Numbered from the stretch's first letter, positions 16,084 to 24,700 are shown. The stretch is 64,000 bases of DNA from Christensenellaceae bacterium (GCA_031261085.1 JAISKB010000001.1:1-64000); one strand, 5' to 3'. Notes: generated from the sequence alone by a model not told the origin. Program-made: numbers and translations.

Positions 16084-17136
16084 TCACTCATGAAAGCTAT
16101 TGGTTTTATTCAAAATAAATTTATCCAGCACATAGGAGAACGGCTTACCCAAAAATCTGCCGCATACACTTACAAATATAAACAAGAATAATTTTGCATA
16201 TAGAATTTTTGAAATCAGGGCTAATATTCTAAATTTTAATTCCACCTTTTTCAAGTAACCAAGATATATTTCGTTGTCATTATGCACGATGCTTTTGGCA
16301 ACGCATTCCCCACCTATAACAGCATAAGAAATACCGGCTAAAGTGAGCGGGTCGACCAAACCTACCGAATCCCCCACCAAATATATGGTATCGTTTATGA
16401 TTCTGTTTTTCTTAATGGAGAAGGGGACGAAAAATCCCCTGGCGTTTTCCGCATGCTCTTGAAAGCCCAATTGACCGCAAAAGCCCTCAAATATTTTTTT
16501 GTAATCGACAGCTTCATCGTAGATATCGCAAAAGCCGATATTGATATAGGCCCCGCTGCTGGCGCACCAAGCGTACCCTTTATGAACAATGCCAAAAAAC
16601 ATATCTATTTTGGGCGTGCTTTCATATTCAAAATTCACCTGCATGCAAAAATATTTTTTATTCTCATCGTTGAATTTGCTGCTGTACCCAGCTTCGCCAT
16701 CCGAAAAAATAATGCTGGCAAATTCGTGCTGACTGCCATCGCTTAGCTCTGCAGTGGTATCATGCAAGGATTTTATGTTTGTATTTTCTAATATATCCAC
16801 ATCGTTCAGCTGCTGAAACAGCGCATAATCGAGCACCGTTCTGTCGACCAATTTTTGGCAATAAAGCCCGTGATTTTTAGAGTGTATTCTCGTCCTGCCC
16901 TTGTATATGATAGATAACCCCTTAACCAATTTGTAATCCAGGGCCTCCACATCTATGCCTAATTTCCTAAAAAGCACCGTGCTCTTTTTGGTTAAATATC
17001 CGGCGCAAAGCTTGCTCCTTGGGAACGTATACTTCTCTATTACCAGTATTTTTAATGTATCGTCAAGCTTCTTTAAATTGATTGCGGCGCTTGTACCGGC
17101 AATCCCCGCTCCCACAATGATTACATCATATTTCAT
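16084..17136 (-). CDS. FAD-dependent oxidoreductase of the geranylgeranyl reductase family
   Basis: The 350-residue product opens with a Rossmann motif, VIIVGAGIAGTSAAINLKK, then EKYTFPRSKLCAGYL, a typical substrate-side segment of GGR-like reductases, and has the second FAD motif YLVGDSVGLVDPLTLAGISYA near residue 265. The C-terminus is hydrophobic and may attach to the membrane. Such enzymes reduce isoprenoid chains or work as menaquinone-related or Fe-S-linked reductases; the substrate here is unknown. The start has AAGGAGAG six bases upstream. The gene is visibly AT-richer than its neighbours, which hints at separate ancestry. Confidence 0.75.
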   Translation of the reverse strand: MKYDVIIVGAGIAGTSAAINLKKLDDTLKILVIEKYTFPRSKLCAGYLTKKSTVLFRKLGIDVEALDYKLVKGLSIIYKGRTRIHSKNHGLYCQKLVDRTVLDYALFQQLNDVDILENTNIKSLHDTTAELSDGSQHEFASIIFSDGEAGYSSKFNDENKKYFCMQVNFEYESTPKIDMFFGIVHKGYAWCASSGAYINIGFCDIYDEAVDYKKIFEGFCGQLGFQEHAENARGFFVPFSIKKNRIINDTIYLVGDSVGLVDPLTLAGISYAVIGGECVAKSIVHNDNEIYLGYLKKVELKFRILALISKILYAKLFLFIFVSVCGRFLGKPFSYVLDKFILNKTNSFHE

Positions 17137-17228
17137 GAACTCTCTCCTTACTGCTTAACAGGCATGAGCGATTATCTTTATAAGACGCAACCACAGGGTA
17201 TAAACGCGCAGGCAACCCGCGATAAACT

Positions 17229-17256
17229 CAAAAGAGTGGTATCCACCACTCTTTTG
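17229..17256 (-). terminator. Hairpin terminator after tRNA-Pro
   Basis: CAAAAGAGTGGT and ACCACTCTTTTG are a perfect 12-bp inverted repeat with a four-base loop, 14 bases past the tRNA CCA end. The T run is short on the minus strand. Confidence 0.65.
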
Positions 17257-17272
17257 AAAAACGAAATTTTGG

Positions 17273-17348
17273 TCTGGGTGAGAGGATTCGAACCTCCGGC
17301 CTCTTGAACCCCATTCAAGCACGCTACCAAACTGCGCCACACCCAGAT
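17273..17348 (-). tRNA. tRNA-Pro (anticodon GGG)
   Basis: The minus strand folds into a full cloverleaf: acceptor CTGGGTG/CACCCAG, D arm GCGC/GCGT, anticodon stem CTTGA/TCAAG with loop ATGGGGT giving anticodon GGG, T arm GGAGG-TTCGAAT-CCTCT, discriminator A. CCA is encoded directly after (17270-17272). It reads CCC and CCU codons. Confidence 0.93.
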
Positions 17349-17436
17349 ATTTACTCCACTCGAACGCAAAGTATCATATCATTTTGCGGGTAAATTGTCA
17401 AGGCGCGCGCACAAAAATAGTGCTTTCGTTTTAGCG

Positions 17437-17465
17437 TTGCAACGCGATAAACCTTTTGCTATACT
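17437..17465 (+). promoter_or_regulatory. Promoter for degV
   Basis: TTGCAA and TATACT are 17 bases apart, about 80 bases upstream of the DegV start codon. Confidence 0.6.
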
Positions 17466-17546
17466 ATTGCTTGTGTTTGATATAAACTGCACAAAATCTT
17501 AACGCACATAACAGTATATTTATATGAGGAGGTACTTTTTAAACCC

Positions 17547-18392
17547 ATGCGCATAAAGATAACTACCGATAGCACCTGCGATATAGCCCCTGCCTTGCTG
17601 GCGGAAGAAGACATCGGCACCCTCCCGCTCTACGTTGTAAAAGACGGCGTGGATTATAAAGATGGGTTGGAGATCAACTCCGCCGATATATTCGCGCATG
17701 TAGAGGCGGGCGGCGCGCTTTGCGGCACCGCCGCAGTGGGCGTGGCGGATTATCACGCCTACTTTTCTGAACTGCTTACCGGGTATGACGCGATTATACA
17801 TGTGAATATAGGTTCCGAATTTTCAGCCTGCCACCAAAACGCGTGCCTTGCGACGGAAAAAATGCCGAACGTATTCCCCATCGATTCGTGCAACCTTTCT
17901 ACCGGTCAGGGCATTGTGGCGCTGGAAGCCGCGCGGCTGGCGCGGGCGGGCCAGCAACCGGCAGAAATAATAACCGCTCTAAAAAGCCTTATACCGCGGA
18001 TAGAGGGCAGCTTTTTGATCGACCGGCTGGACTATTTGCACCGCGGCGGCCGCTGCAGCGCCATTGCCGCGCTGGGCGCCAATGTGCTCCGCTTAAAGCC
18101 CTGCATTCAGGTGGCAGGGGGCCGCATGGGCGTGGGCAAAAAATATCGCGGCCAGTATGATGCCTGCATCCGCACCTACACGAAGGAGCGGCTGCAGGGC
18201 CGCACGGATATCGATACCAGCCGCGTATACCTCACCTATGCCGGGGCGACAAAACAGACCGTAGCCGCGGCGGAAGAGATCATCCGCGCGTGCTGCCCCC
18301 AAGCGGAGGTTATACATGCAACGGCGGGCTGCACCATCGCCTGCCATTGCGGGCCCAATACGCTGGGCATGTTCGTAATCAAAAACACTTAA
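17547..18392 (+). CDS. DegV-family fatty-acid-binding protein
   Basis: The 281-residue product is a DegV protein of usual length. It has the N-terminal ITTDSTCDI, PLYVVKDGVDYKDG, the fatty-acid carboxyl-binding region HVNIGSEFSACHQNA (in place of the more usual SS-GT form), and the C-terminal GCTIACHCGPNTLGMFV. DegV/FakB proteins bind a fatty acid and present it to the kinase FakA; no FakA gene is in the window. AGGAGG precedes the start. It has its own promoter and a strong terminator, so it is a single-gene unit. Confidence 0.88.
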   Translation: MRIKITTDSTCDIAPALLAEEDIGTLPLYVVKDGVDYKDGLEINSADIFAHVEAGGALCGTAAVGVADYHAYFSELLTGYDAIIHVNIGSEFSACHQNACLATEKMPNVFPIDSCNLSTGQGIVALEAARLARAGQQPAEIITALKSLIPRIEGSFLIDRLDYLHRGGRCSAIAALGANVLRLKPCIQVAGGRMGVGKKYRGQYDACIRTYTKERLQGRTDIDTSRVYLTYAGATKQTVAAAEEIIRACCPQAEVIHATAGCTIACHCGPNTLGMFVIKNT

Positions 18393-18420
18393 AAGCACGC
18401 GGCACCAGCCTGCGACGCAA

Positions 18421-18454
18421 AAGCATCCCCCGCAAAAACGAGGGATGCTTTTTT
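18421..18454 (+). terminator. Terminator after degV
   Basis: AAGCATCCC and GGGATGCTT pair around a loop of about 12 bases, followed by six T. It lies close to the convergent ABC gene end and may serve both. Confidence 0.85.
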
Positions 18455-18464
18455 GACGAAAACT

Positions 18465-19265
18465 TTATGACAGCAACGCCCTGTCGTTGGCGAATTCCTG
18501 CCCGCTTACGGCGGAGAATTTTTCTATCAGTCCCTCCACCGTGAGCTTCTTTTTGGCTTCTCCCGCAATATCCAGCACAATAGCGCCCTCATGCATCATA
18601 ATCAGGCGATTGCCGTGCTCTATCGCATCCCGCATGTTGTGGGTCACCATCATGGTGGTGAGCCCATGCTTTGCTATGATACGGTCCGAAAGCTCCAGCA
18701 CCTTGGCGGCGGTACGAGGGTCCAGTGCGGCGGTGTGCTCATCGAGCAGGAGAAGGTTTGGCTTTTGCAGCGTTGCCATAAGCAGCGTGAGCGCCTGGCG
18801 CTGCCCGCCGCTCAGCAGCCCCACCCGGGTCGAAAGCCTGCCCTCCAGCCCCAAATCCAACGAGCGGAGCTTTTCGCGGTATTTGTCGCGCTCCTGGGCG
18901 GATATGCCCCAGCGCAAGCTGCGTTTCTTGCCGCGCCGGTACGCCATGGCGAGGTTCTCCTCTATGCCCATGTCGGAGGCCGTGCCCATCATAGGGTCTT
19001 GAAATACCCGGCCCAGCATGCACGCGCGCTTATGCTCCGGCATTTTTGTTATATCCCGGCCATCTAAAATGACCTTGCCCGAATCGGCGGGGTATACGCC
19101 GGCAATCAGGTTGAGCAGGGTGCTTTTGCCCGCGCCGTTGCCGCCTATCACGGTAACGAACTCCCCCTCCTCAAAGTTGAGCGAAAGCTGATGAATCGCT
19201 ACCTTTTCGTTGATTGTGCCCTGGTTGAAGGTTTTGTTCAGGGCTTGAATCTCTAATTTATGCAT
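18465..19265 (-). CDS. ABC transporter ATP-binding protein (TrpXYZ-like importer)
   Basis: The 266-residue ATPase has Walker A GGNGAGKSTLL, a Q-loop at VFQDP, signature LLSGGQRQALTLL, Walker B LLLLDEHTAALDP and the H-loop VTHNM. It has the DEHTAALD form seen in ATPases that accompany ABC permease and PF04392-type binding proteins. The start ATG overlaps the end of the permease gene by eight bases and has GGGAGG upstream. It would power uptake by the adjacent permease. The substrate is inferred from the aromatic-rich leader ORF upstream of the operon. Confidence 0.88.
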   Translation of the reverse strand: MHKLEIQALNKTFNQGTINEKVAIHQLSLNFEEGEFVTVIGGNGAGKSTLLNLIAGVYPADSGKVILDGRDITKMPEHKRACMLGRVFQDPMMGTASDMGIEENLAMAYRRGKKRSLRWGISAQERDKYREKLRSLDLGLEGRLSTRVGLLSGGQRQALTLLMATLQKPNLLLLDEHTAALDPRTAAKVLELSDRIIAKHGLTTMMVTHNMRDAIEHGNRLIMMHEGAIVLDIAGEAKKKLTVEGLIEKFSAVSGQEFANDRALLS

Positions 19266-20157
19266 GGGTCGACCTCCCATTTTTACCGTTCAGCGCCCAC
19301 GTTTTAATCGTGGGGATTGCCAATGCAACGGCTACCGTTGCGGCGCTGAACAGCTTTAGGTCGTTGGTGTTTAGCCCGGCCTGCAGTACCAGCGAAATGA
19401 TGATGTAATATATCACCGCCCCCAATATCATGGAGCTCATGCGCACGGCAAAACTGCTGTGGGTGCCAAGAATCACCTCGCCGATGATAACGCTGGCCAA
19501 GCCAATCACGATGGCGCCGCGCCCCATCTGCACATCCGAAAAGCCCTGATACTGCGCCAGCAGCGCGCCGCTTAAGGCCACCAGCCCGTTGGAGATGATA
19601 AGGCCCAGCATCTTTACGTTATCGGTATTTACGCCCTGCGCGCGGGCCATGTTGTCGTTATTGCCGGTGGCGCGCACGGCGCAGCCAACCTCGGTGCCAA
19701 AAAACCAATATAATACGCTTATAACGAATACGGCAATGATGCCGCTCACTAAAATGGCGTGCGGAATATTCTGCAAAGAGAGCGCCACATGTTTCCCCAA
19801 CAGCGTGACGTTAGCCCGGCCCATGATGCGCATATTCACCGAATAAAGCGCCAGCTGCGTGAGTATGCCGGATAGAATGGCGGGTATGTTCAGCTTGGTA
19901 TGCAGCAAGCCCGTAACAGCGCCGCACAGCATACCGGCCAGCGTGGCAAAAACCAGCGACAGCATAGGATCCATACCGCCGGTGATTAAGATGGCGCTCA
20001 CGGCGCCGCCGGTGCAAATGCTGCCATCCACGGTAAGGTCGGCACAATCGAGCACCTTGTAGGTAACGAATACGCCCAATGCCATGATGCCCCATATGAT
20101 GCCCTGCGATATGGCGCCCGGGCAGGCAGCCAAAAAGGAATTGAAACTGATATGCAT
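19258..20157 (-). CDS. ABC transporter permease (TrpXYZ-like importer)
   Basis: The 299-residue product is a polytopic permease of the branched-chain/simple-sugar type, with about eight membrane helices and the conserved LADLTVDGS-like segment, here DCADLTVDGSICTGGAVSA. A coupling-helix-like GNNDNMARAQGVNT precedes a further set of helices. It forms the membrane channel for the binding protein encoded upstream and the ATPase downstream. AGGTGAT lies upstream of the start. A strong hairpin separates it from the binding-protein gene. Confidence 0.85.
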   Translation of the reverse strand: MHISFNSFLAACPGAISQGIIWGIMALGVFVTYKVLDCADLTVDGSICTGGAVSAILITGGMDPMLSLVFATLAGMLCGAVTGLLHTKLNIPAILSGILTQLALYSVNMRIMGRANVTLLGKHVALSLQNIPHAILVSGIIAVFVISVLYWFFGTEVGCAVRATGNNDNMARAQGVNTDNVKMLGLIISNGLVALSGALLAQYQGFSDVQMGRGAIVIGLASVIIGEVILGTHSSFAVRMSSMILGAVIYYIIISLVLQAGLNTNDLKLFSAATVAVALAIPTIKTWALNGKNGRSTHA

Positions 20158-20178
20158 AAAATCACCTAAACATCACAA

Positions 20179-20224
20179 TTCTCCCCGGCCGGCCCTTACT
20201 GCATGCACAGGCCGGCGGGGAGAA
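20179..20224 (-). repeat. Long GC-rich hairpin between binding-protein and permease genes
   Basis: TTCTCCCCGGCCGGCC and GGCCGGCGGGGAGAA are almost perfectly complementary around a loop of about 14 bases. No T run follows, so it is probably not a plain terminator; it may protect the upstream mRNA and keep the binding protein in excess. Confidence 0.7.
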
Positions 20225-20240
20225 AGTGAGAGCCTTTTTA

Positions 20241-21248
20241 TTACTTCAGGTCAGCGGGTACGGTAATGCCGAGCTGTGCGATGATATCCGGATTGATGAC
20301 CAGTTCGAGGTCGGCGTTGCAATATTCAATCGGGATGGTGCCGACATTCACGCCCTCGCCCAGTATTTTGATGGCCTGCGCGGCGGTCTGCAGCCCAAGC
20401 TGCTTATAGCTGATGCCATATGTGGCGGTGCCGCCGCCATTTACCATGTTGGATTCGCCGCAGATTATCGGGATACCGGCGGGCGTGGCAATCATGGATA
20501 CGGTGGCGATGGTATCGGCCAGCAGGTTATCGGTGGGGATGTAAAGCGCATCCACCTTGCCCACGGCGGACTGCGTGACCGCCTGCACATCGTTGGAATC
20601 GGCTACGGTGTATTCCTGTACGGTAAGGCCCAGCGCTTCGAGCGCGGTGCGCGCCAGATTCGCCTGTATGATGGAGTTATCCTCGCTGGAATGGTACATG
20701 ATGCCTACGGTTTTCGCTTCCGGCACCAGCTTGTATAGCAGCGCCGCCTGCTCGGCGACCGGGTTCATATCCGAAGTGCCGGATACGTTGCCGCCAGGCG
20801 CTTCGTTGCTAAGCACCAAACCGGCGGATACGGGGTCGGTCACCGCGGTGATTAAAATGGGGATATCCTTGGTGGCCTGCGCGGCGGACTGCGCGGCGGG
20901 GGTGGTGATGGCGAGTATGAGGTCTACGCCATCGTTGACGAACTTGGTGGCGATGGTAGAACAGATGGATTGCTCACCCTGCGCGTTTTGGATATCGATA
21001 ATCACATTTAAATCCGAGGCGTTTATGCCATCTACAAAGCCTGAGCAAGCCGCATCCAGCGCCGCGTGCTGCGTGAGCTGAATGATGCCGATGGTATAGA
21101 TTTTTTCTTCGGGAATCTCCCCGGCCGGCGCGTCCGGCGTAGCCGGTTGGGGCGCTTCCGCAGGCAGGGTTGCCGGTTGCTGTTTGGCGCAGGCGACGAT
21201 GGACAGCGCCAGCATCAGGGATAATACGATACAGAGTATCTTCTTCAT
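20241..21248 (-). CDS. ABC transporter substrate-binding lipoprotein (TrpX-like, PF04392 type)
   Basis: The 335-residue lipoprotein has a signal peptide ending in the lipobox SIVAC and a Pro/Ala-rich linker. The body is a two-lobed periplasmic-binding fold of the PF04392 group: YTIGIIQLTQHAALDAACSG, then ATKFVNDGVDLILAITTPAA, PILITAVTDPVSAGLV and YIPTDNLLADT. Members named TrpX are linked to tryptophan or tyrosine uptake in streptococci. GGAGGAG precedes the start. First structural gene of the operon, behind a leader ORF and a terminator. Confidence 0.87.
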   Translation of the reverse strand: MKKILCIVLSLMLALSIVACAKQQPATLPAEAPQPATPDAPAGEIPEEKIYTIGIIQLTQHAALDAACSGFVDGINASDLNVIIDIQNAQGEQSICSTIATKFVNDGVDLILAITTPAAQSAAQATKDIPILITAVTDPVSAGLVLSNEAPGGNVSGTSDMNPVAEQAALLYKLVPEAKTVGIMYHSSEDNSIIQANLARTALEALGLTVQEYTVADSNDVQAVTQSAVGKVDALYIPTDNLLADTIATVSMIATPAGIPIICGESNMVNGGGTATYGISYKQLGLQTAAQAIKILGEGVNVGTIPIEYCNADLELVINPDIIAQLGITVPADLK

Positions 21249-21290
21249 GGTTGTTTCTCCTCCAATATAATTTGTGTCAGTTAAATTATT

Positions 21291-21323
21291 AAAAAAGCAA
21301 CTCCGCTTTTAGACAGAGCCGCT
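21291..21323 (-). terminator. Attenuator terminator before the TrpXYZ-like operon
   Basis: On the minus strand AGCGGCTCTG pairs with CGGAGTTGCT (10 bp with G-U pairs), followed by six T. It sits 20 bases after the stop of the leader ORF and 43 bases before the binding-protein gene. Confidence 0.75.
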
Positions 21324-21343
21324 TATTTAATCAAAAGATTGTA

Positions 21344-21520
21344 TCAGCAAGCCGGTTGTCTTTGCGGGCGACCGTGCGCGGCATTGGCAAAATAATAATA
21401 GAAAAAGAGCTCGCCCCAATAACGAACTCCGCTGGTAAAGATGAAGGCATAGGGAGAAACACGGGCTGCCGCTATACTTTGGCGCATCATTTTGCCCTTT
21501 AACGTATGCATAATTTTCAC
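21344..21520 (-). CDS. Putative 58-residue aromatic-rich leader peptide
   Basis: A GTG start has GGGGAGGG seven bases upstream, and a consensus promoter lies 50 bases further. Towards its C-terminus the peptide reads RYWGELFFYYYFANAAHG: one Trp, three Phe and four Tyr in 13 codons. The stop is followed by an intrinsic terminator and then the genes of a TrpXYZ-like importer. This is the layout of ribosome-mediated attenuation by aromatic amino acids. The first half (MHTLKGKMMRQSIAAARVSP) is ordinary and longer than usual for such leaders. Confidence 0.7.
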   Translation of the reverse strand: MKIMHTLKGKMMRQSIAAARVSPYAFIFTSGVRYWGELFFYYYFANAAHGRPQRQPAC

Positions 21521-21569
21521 AGCGATACCCTCCCCTTCCATGCCAGCGGCAAATTTTATCTTGCGATAG

Positions 21570-21598
21570 ATTATATATTGTATCTTATTTGAAGTCAA
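21570..21598 (-). promoter_or_regulatory. Promoter for the TrpXYZ-like operon leader
   Basis: Minus-strand TTGACT and TATAAT are exactly 17 bases apart. Transcription should begin near 21563, giving a leader of about 315 bases. Confidence 0.85.
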
Positions 21599-21639
21599 GG
21601 GTTTGCGGCAAAATAATATATTTTTTTGGAGAGGGATTT

Positions 21640-21795
21640 TGGGGGTAACGTTTTTGCGGGGATTTCAACTGGGAGCAGGACGAAGTTTTCTGGGGGAACA
21701 TTTCGCGCGGGGTGCGGGGGCTTGCCCCCGCTTGCTGCGGCGCAGCCGCAAAAATTTCCCCTTCCCTGGGGAAGGGGTTAGGGGATGGGGTAAAG
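21640..21795. repeat. Cluster of GC-rich palindromes (REP-like)
   Basis: The stretch holds CGGGGGCTTGCCCCCG, TGCTGCGGCGCAGCCGCA and CCCCTTCCCTGGGGAAGGGG in close order, then GGTTAGGGGATGGGG. It has no coding sense in either strand. This kind of G/C-run intergenic block is often dispersed in a genome; here only one copy is visible. It lies between the divergent-facing leader promoter and the spoIVA terminator. Confidence 0.5.
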
Positions 21796-21803
21796 CTGCC
21801 ATG

Positions 21804-21828
21804 CAAAAAGCCCCCAAAAGAGGGCTTA
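21804..21828 (-). terminator. Terminator after spoIVA
   Basis: On the minus strand AAGCCC and GGGCTT pair, with further partial pairing inside, followed by TTTTT. It is 38 bases past the spoIVA stop codon. Confidence 0.7.
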
Positions 21829-21865
21829 TTCGCATAAAAACTATATTTCATTCAACTACAATCAA

Positions 21866-23344
21866 CTACAACATAATGCAGATCAACCCGTTGCACCCAT
21901 CGTTTACCATGCGCTGCACGGTCTCCTGCAGCTTTTGCTGCACCTCCTCGGGCAGGCGGTTCACCTTGTTGGCCATGCCCTCCCGCACCAAATCGTAGAG
22001 CGGTTTGCCGAATATATTGGTGTGCCATATCTCCTCGGGGTTGTTTTCGAAGGTGTCGGTGAGATAATGCATAAACTCGGCGCTTTGCTCCTGCGTGCCC
22101 ACCAAAGGGGATACCTCGCTTTCGATATCCACCTTTATTAGGTGCAGGCCGGATGCCCGCGCCCGCAGCTTTACGCCAAAGCGGCTGCCGTGCTGTACGA
22201 TTTGCGGCTGATCCAACTGCATGGCATCCATCTCGGGCGGAACCATGCCATAGCCGGTGGTATATGCGCGGTCCAAGGCATATTGCAGGCGGTCGTACTC
22301 GCGCTTGGCGGTCACAAATTCCTTTATGGTGGAAATCAGGTGCGCGTCGTCCTTGATTTCGTAGCCGCACTCCTCCCCTATCACCGTGTAAAACATGCCG
22401 TTTTGCGGCTTAAGCTCAATTTCCACATGGCCGGCGCCCAGCTCCACGCGCCGCAGGCTGGCTTCCTCAAAGCCCTCCACATCCTGCAGCGACTGCAGCA
22501 CACTTTGATAATCCCGCATTTTTGATATGCTGCCCAGCGCATTGCCCAGCGGGGACATGGCGCGCTGCACCAGCCAATGCTCCAAGCCCAGCGCACGCAC
22601 CCAACCGGGCACGCGCAGCTGCAGCATGCGCATAGGGAATTCATACAGCACACGCTCCAAAATATCCGTGGCGGATTGCGCGCTCATGTTCATAACATCC
22701 ATAGGCAAAACAGCGGTATTGTGCTGCGCGGCGAGAGATTCGGCCAATCGTACGGTTTCTTCCAATTCGGGGTGCGTGCTGTTTAGCACGATGACGAAGG
22801 GCTTGCCATGCTCCTTAAGCTCGGTAATAACGCGCTGCTCGGCGGGCACATACGCCGCGCGGTCTATCTGCGCAATGCTGCCATCGGTGGTTACCACCAC
22901 GCCGATGGTGGAGTGATCGGTAATCACCTTGCGGGTGCCGATTTCCGCCGCATCCTCAAAGGGGATGTCATAATCGTACCAGGGCGTGCGCACCATGCGC
23001 GGCACATCGTTTTCCATATGTCCTTTGGCGCCGTTCACCATATATCCTACGCAATCCACCATGCGGATGCGCACATCGGCATCCTCCCCCAGCATGATGC
23101 GCGCAGCCTCGTTGGGTATAAATTTGGGTTGTGTGGTCATGATGGTATTGCCCGCCGCGCTCTGCGGCAGCTCATCCACAAGCCGCGCCCGCGCGAATTC
23201 ATCCTGTATGCCGGGCAGCACCAGTATATCCATAAAGCGTTTGATGAAGGTGGATTTGCCCGTGCGCACCGGCCCCACCACGCCCATATAGATGTCTCCG
23301 TCCGTACGCTCGGCAATATCCCGATACAGCTCTATGCGATCCAT
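21866..23344 (-). CDS. spoIVA: Stage IV sporulation protein A, spore-coat morphogenetic ATPase
   Basis: The 492-residue product has the exact length and N-terminus of SpoIVA: RDIAERTDGDIYMGVVGPVR followed by TGKSTFIKRFMD (Walker A near residue 24-31), then VDELPQSAAGNTIMTTQPKF and the GTPase-like VDCVGYMVNGAKGH. SpoIVA polymerises on the forespore outer membrane, using ATP, as the base layer of the coat. The C-terminus ends in NDGCNGLICIML, close to the conserved SpoVM-interacting tail. GGGAGGT precedes the start. Presence of this gene indicates an endospore-forming lineage. Confidence 0.96.
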   Translation of the reverse strand: MDRIELYRDIAERTDGDIYMGVVGPVRTGKSTFIKRFMDILVLPGIQDEFARARLVDELPQSAAGNTIMTTQPKFIPNEAARIMLGEDADVRIRMVDCVGYMVNGAKGHMENDVPRMVRTPWYDYDIPFEDAAEIGTRKVITDHSTIGVVVTTDGSIAQIDRAAYVPAEQRVITELKEHGKPFVIVLNSTHPELEETVRLAESLAAQHNTAVLPMDVMNMSAQSATDILERVLYEFPMRMLQLRVPGWVRALGLEHWLVQRAMSPLGNALGSISKMRDYQSVLQSLQDVEGFEEASLRRVELGAGHVEIELKPQNGMFYTVIGEECGYEIKDDAHLISTIKEFVTAKREYDRLQYALDRAYTTGYGMVPPEMDAMQLDQPQIVQHGSRFGVKLRARASGLHLIKVDIESEVSPLVGTQEQSAEFMHYLTDTFENNPEEIWHTNIFGKPLYDLVREGMANKVNRLPEEVQQKLQETVQRMVNDGCNGLICIML

Positions 23345-23412
23345 ATACCGCTACCTCCCTGCAATTTGCATATCAAGCAATAGATATATATGTGTGAAGG
23401 TGGGCAAGTATT

Positions 23413-23447
23413 ACAAAACGCCGCCTTGCAAATTGAAGGGCAGCGTT
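23413..23447 (-). terminator. Probable terminator after the CPBP-like gene
   Basis: On the minus strand AACGCTGCCCTT pairs with AAGGCGGCGTT (one bulge, one G-U), then TTTTG. The T run is short. The opposite strand has GTTTTTT after the same hairpin. Confidence 0.5.
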
Positions 23448-23493
23448 CGTTTTTTAAAGGATGCAACGATTCGGCAAATTGGAACCTATAAAG

Positions 23494-24180
23494 CTAAATC
23501 ACAAACATAATAAAGATGATAGGGAAGGCAATTTTCAAATTTTTGCCTGTTAGGACATATACGATTCCATAAAGAAACCCACCGAGGGCAGCCAATATAC
23601 CAATGAGCAAGGTTCCTTTTGAGAGAGCGTGCGCCAGCCCCCACGTTAAGGCGACAACAACACTGCCCCAGGGAACATTTGCCGCCTTAAACCAAAGCTC
23701 GCCCGCTTTTTGGGTAAAGACAATGACCAAAGAAAATAATGCGGCTTCAAACAGGTAATACATATATTGAAATAGGAACTGCAAATACCCCAGGCGTTCA
23801 AATTCGATTGCTATTTTAAAACCATCCCAACTAAGGAATGAGATGACAGCGGTAAAAATGACACAGCCAACGATGCCCAGCCACTGTAACAGGGATATGT
23901 GCGCCTTTTCGGAGCTGCGGGGCAGCAAATTAAACCCATATCGGTTGCGCGATTGGCAAGCGAGCGCAACCACAACAATGCCCCATATTAAACATGTTAA
24001 AACCCAATGGCAGATATATTGCCGCAAGCCCCATTGCGCCATGGGGCTTCGATATAAAACCGGCTCAATGAAAAACGCGAGTAAGGCTTCGAGCCCCAAC
24101 CCCGCAAACGCCAGCAAACCTAAGATAAAGTAGGCCAACCCGCTTTCTTTCTTATTCGGTTCAGGAGTATTTTCGTTCAT
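23494..24180 (-). CDS. CPBP-like membrane protein lacking the usual Glu-Glu pair
   Basis: The 228-residue product has about seven membrane helices. The C-terminal part resembles CPBP proteins (VVALTWGLAHALSKGT with a His, then LGGFLYGIVYVLTGKN), but where the EExxxR motif is expected it has YLFEAALFSLVIVFTQKAGE, without the Glu-Glu and Arg. It is probably not a working protease of this family, or belongs to a divergent branch. Its base composition is AT-richer than the window average. It heads a run of minus-strand accessory genes up to 27.3 kb. Confidence 0.6.
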   Translation of the reverse strand: MNENTPEPNKKESGLAYFILGLLAFAGLGLEALLAFFIEPVLYRSPMAQWGLRQYICHWVLTCLIWGIVVVALACQSRNRYGFNLLPRSSEKAHISLLQWLGIVGCVIFTAVISFLSWDGFKIAIEFERLGYLQFLFQYMYYLFEAALFSLVIVFTQKAGELWFKAANVPWGSVVVALTWGLAHALSKGTLLIGILAALGGFLYGIVYVLTGKNLKIAFPIIFIMFVI

Positions 24181-24235
24181 TATTCTTTAACCTTTCATCG
24201 GGTTCAATTGCTTGTATTGAATAAGATGCAACAAC

Positions 24236-24700
24236 TTAGAATTTGGAATTATCATAGTTGTAAGGGATGCTTGTGCCTATGACAACATCGGCAATTTTCT
24301 CAACAATCAACCAATCGTCCATGTTATTTTGATGGGCGAAGGCTAAGGGCTCAATCTGCTCGACATGATCAAACGCAACCAAGCATAAACACTTTTTATG
24401 CCATCTTTCCCTCTGTTTATCCGATAGATTCAGCGCTGATTGATTATCCTCGAATACTTTGTTGATCTCATCTTCCGTCAATTTGACGTAGTTTTGAACG
24501 TTTTTTACAATCGCTTTTGCGCTAATACTCGTGGTGCCTTTTTGCATAAAATATAAAGCTTCGCCCTCAAAAACACGGCTGTGAGGAATTTTTCTCCCGG
24601 CGGCTCCGCGAACCACCATTGTTTTTGTCCCGGCAAGAATCTTGTCGAGAACTTTTTCTCCTGCCTTTCCGGCGTTGTCGCAATAAACCAAATGCTCCAT
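24236..24700 (-). CDS. Hypothetical protein, possibly ASCH/PUA-like
   Basis: The 154-residue product starts at ATG 24700 with AAAGGAACGG upstream. The N-terminal half (VLDKILAGTKTMVVRGAAGR, then PHSRVFEGEALYFMQKGTTS and ISAKAIVKNV) has the order of strand motifs found in ASCH or EVE domains, small PUA-like folds that bind RNA or modified nucleobases. The C-terminal half has no match I know. The assignment is weak. No signal peptide or membrane helix. Confidence 0.55.
   Translation of the reverse strand: MEHLVYCDNAGKAGEKVLDKILAGTKTMVVRGAAGRKIPHSRVFEGEALYFMQKGTTSISAKAIVKNVQNYVKLTEDEINKVFEDNQSALNLSDKQRERWHKKCLCLVAFDHVEQIEPLAFAHQNNMDDWLIVEKIADVVIGTSIPYNYDNSKF

Noticed and set aside
21249..21600. 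T-box riboswitch before the TrpXYZ-like operon
   Set aside because: No AGGGTGG/AACCGCG-type T-box sequence or specifier arm could be found; the leader ORF explains the terminator better.
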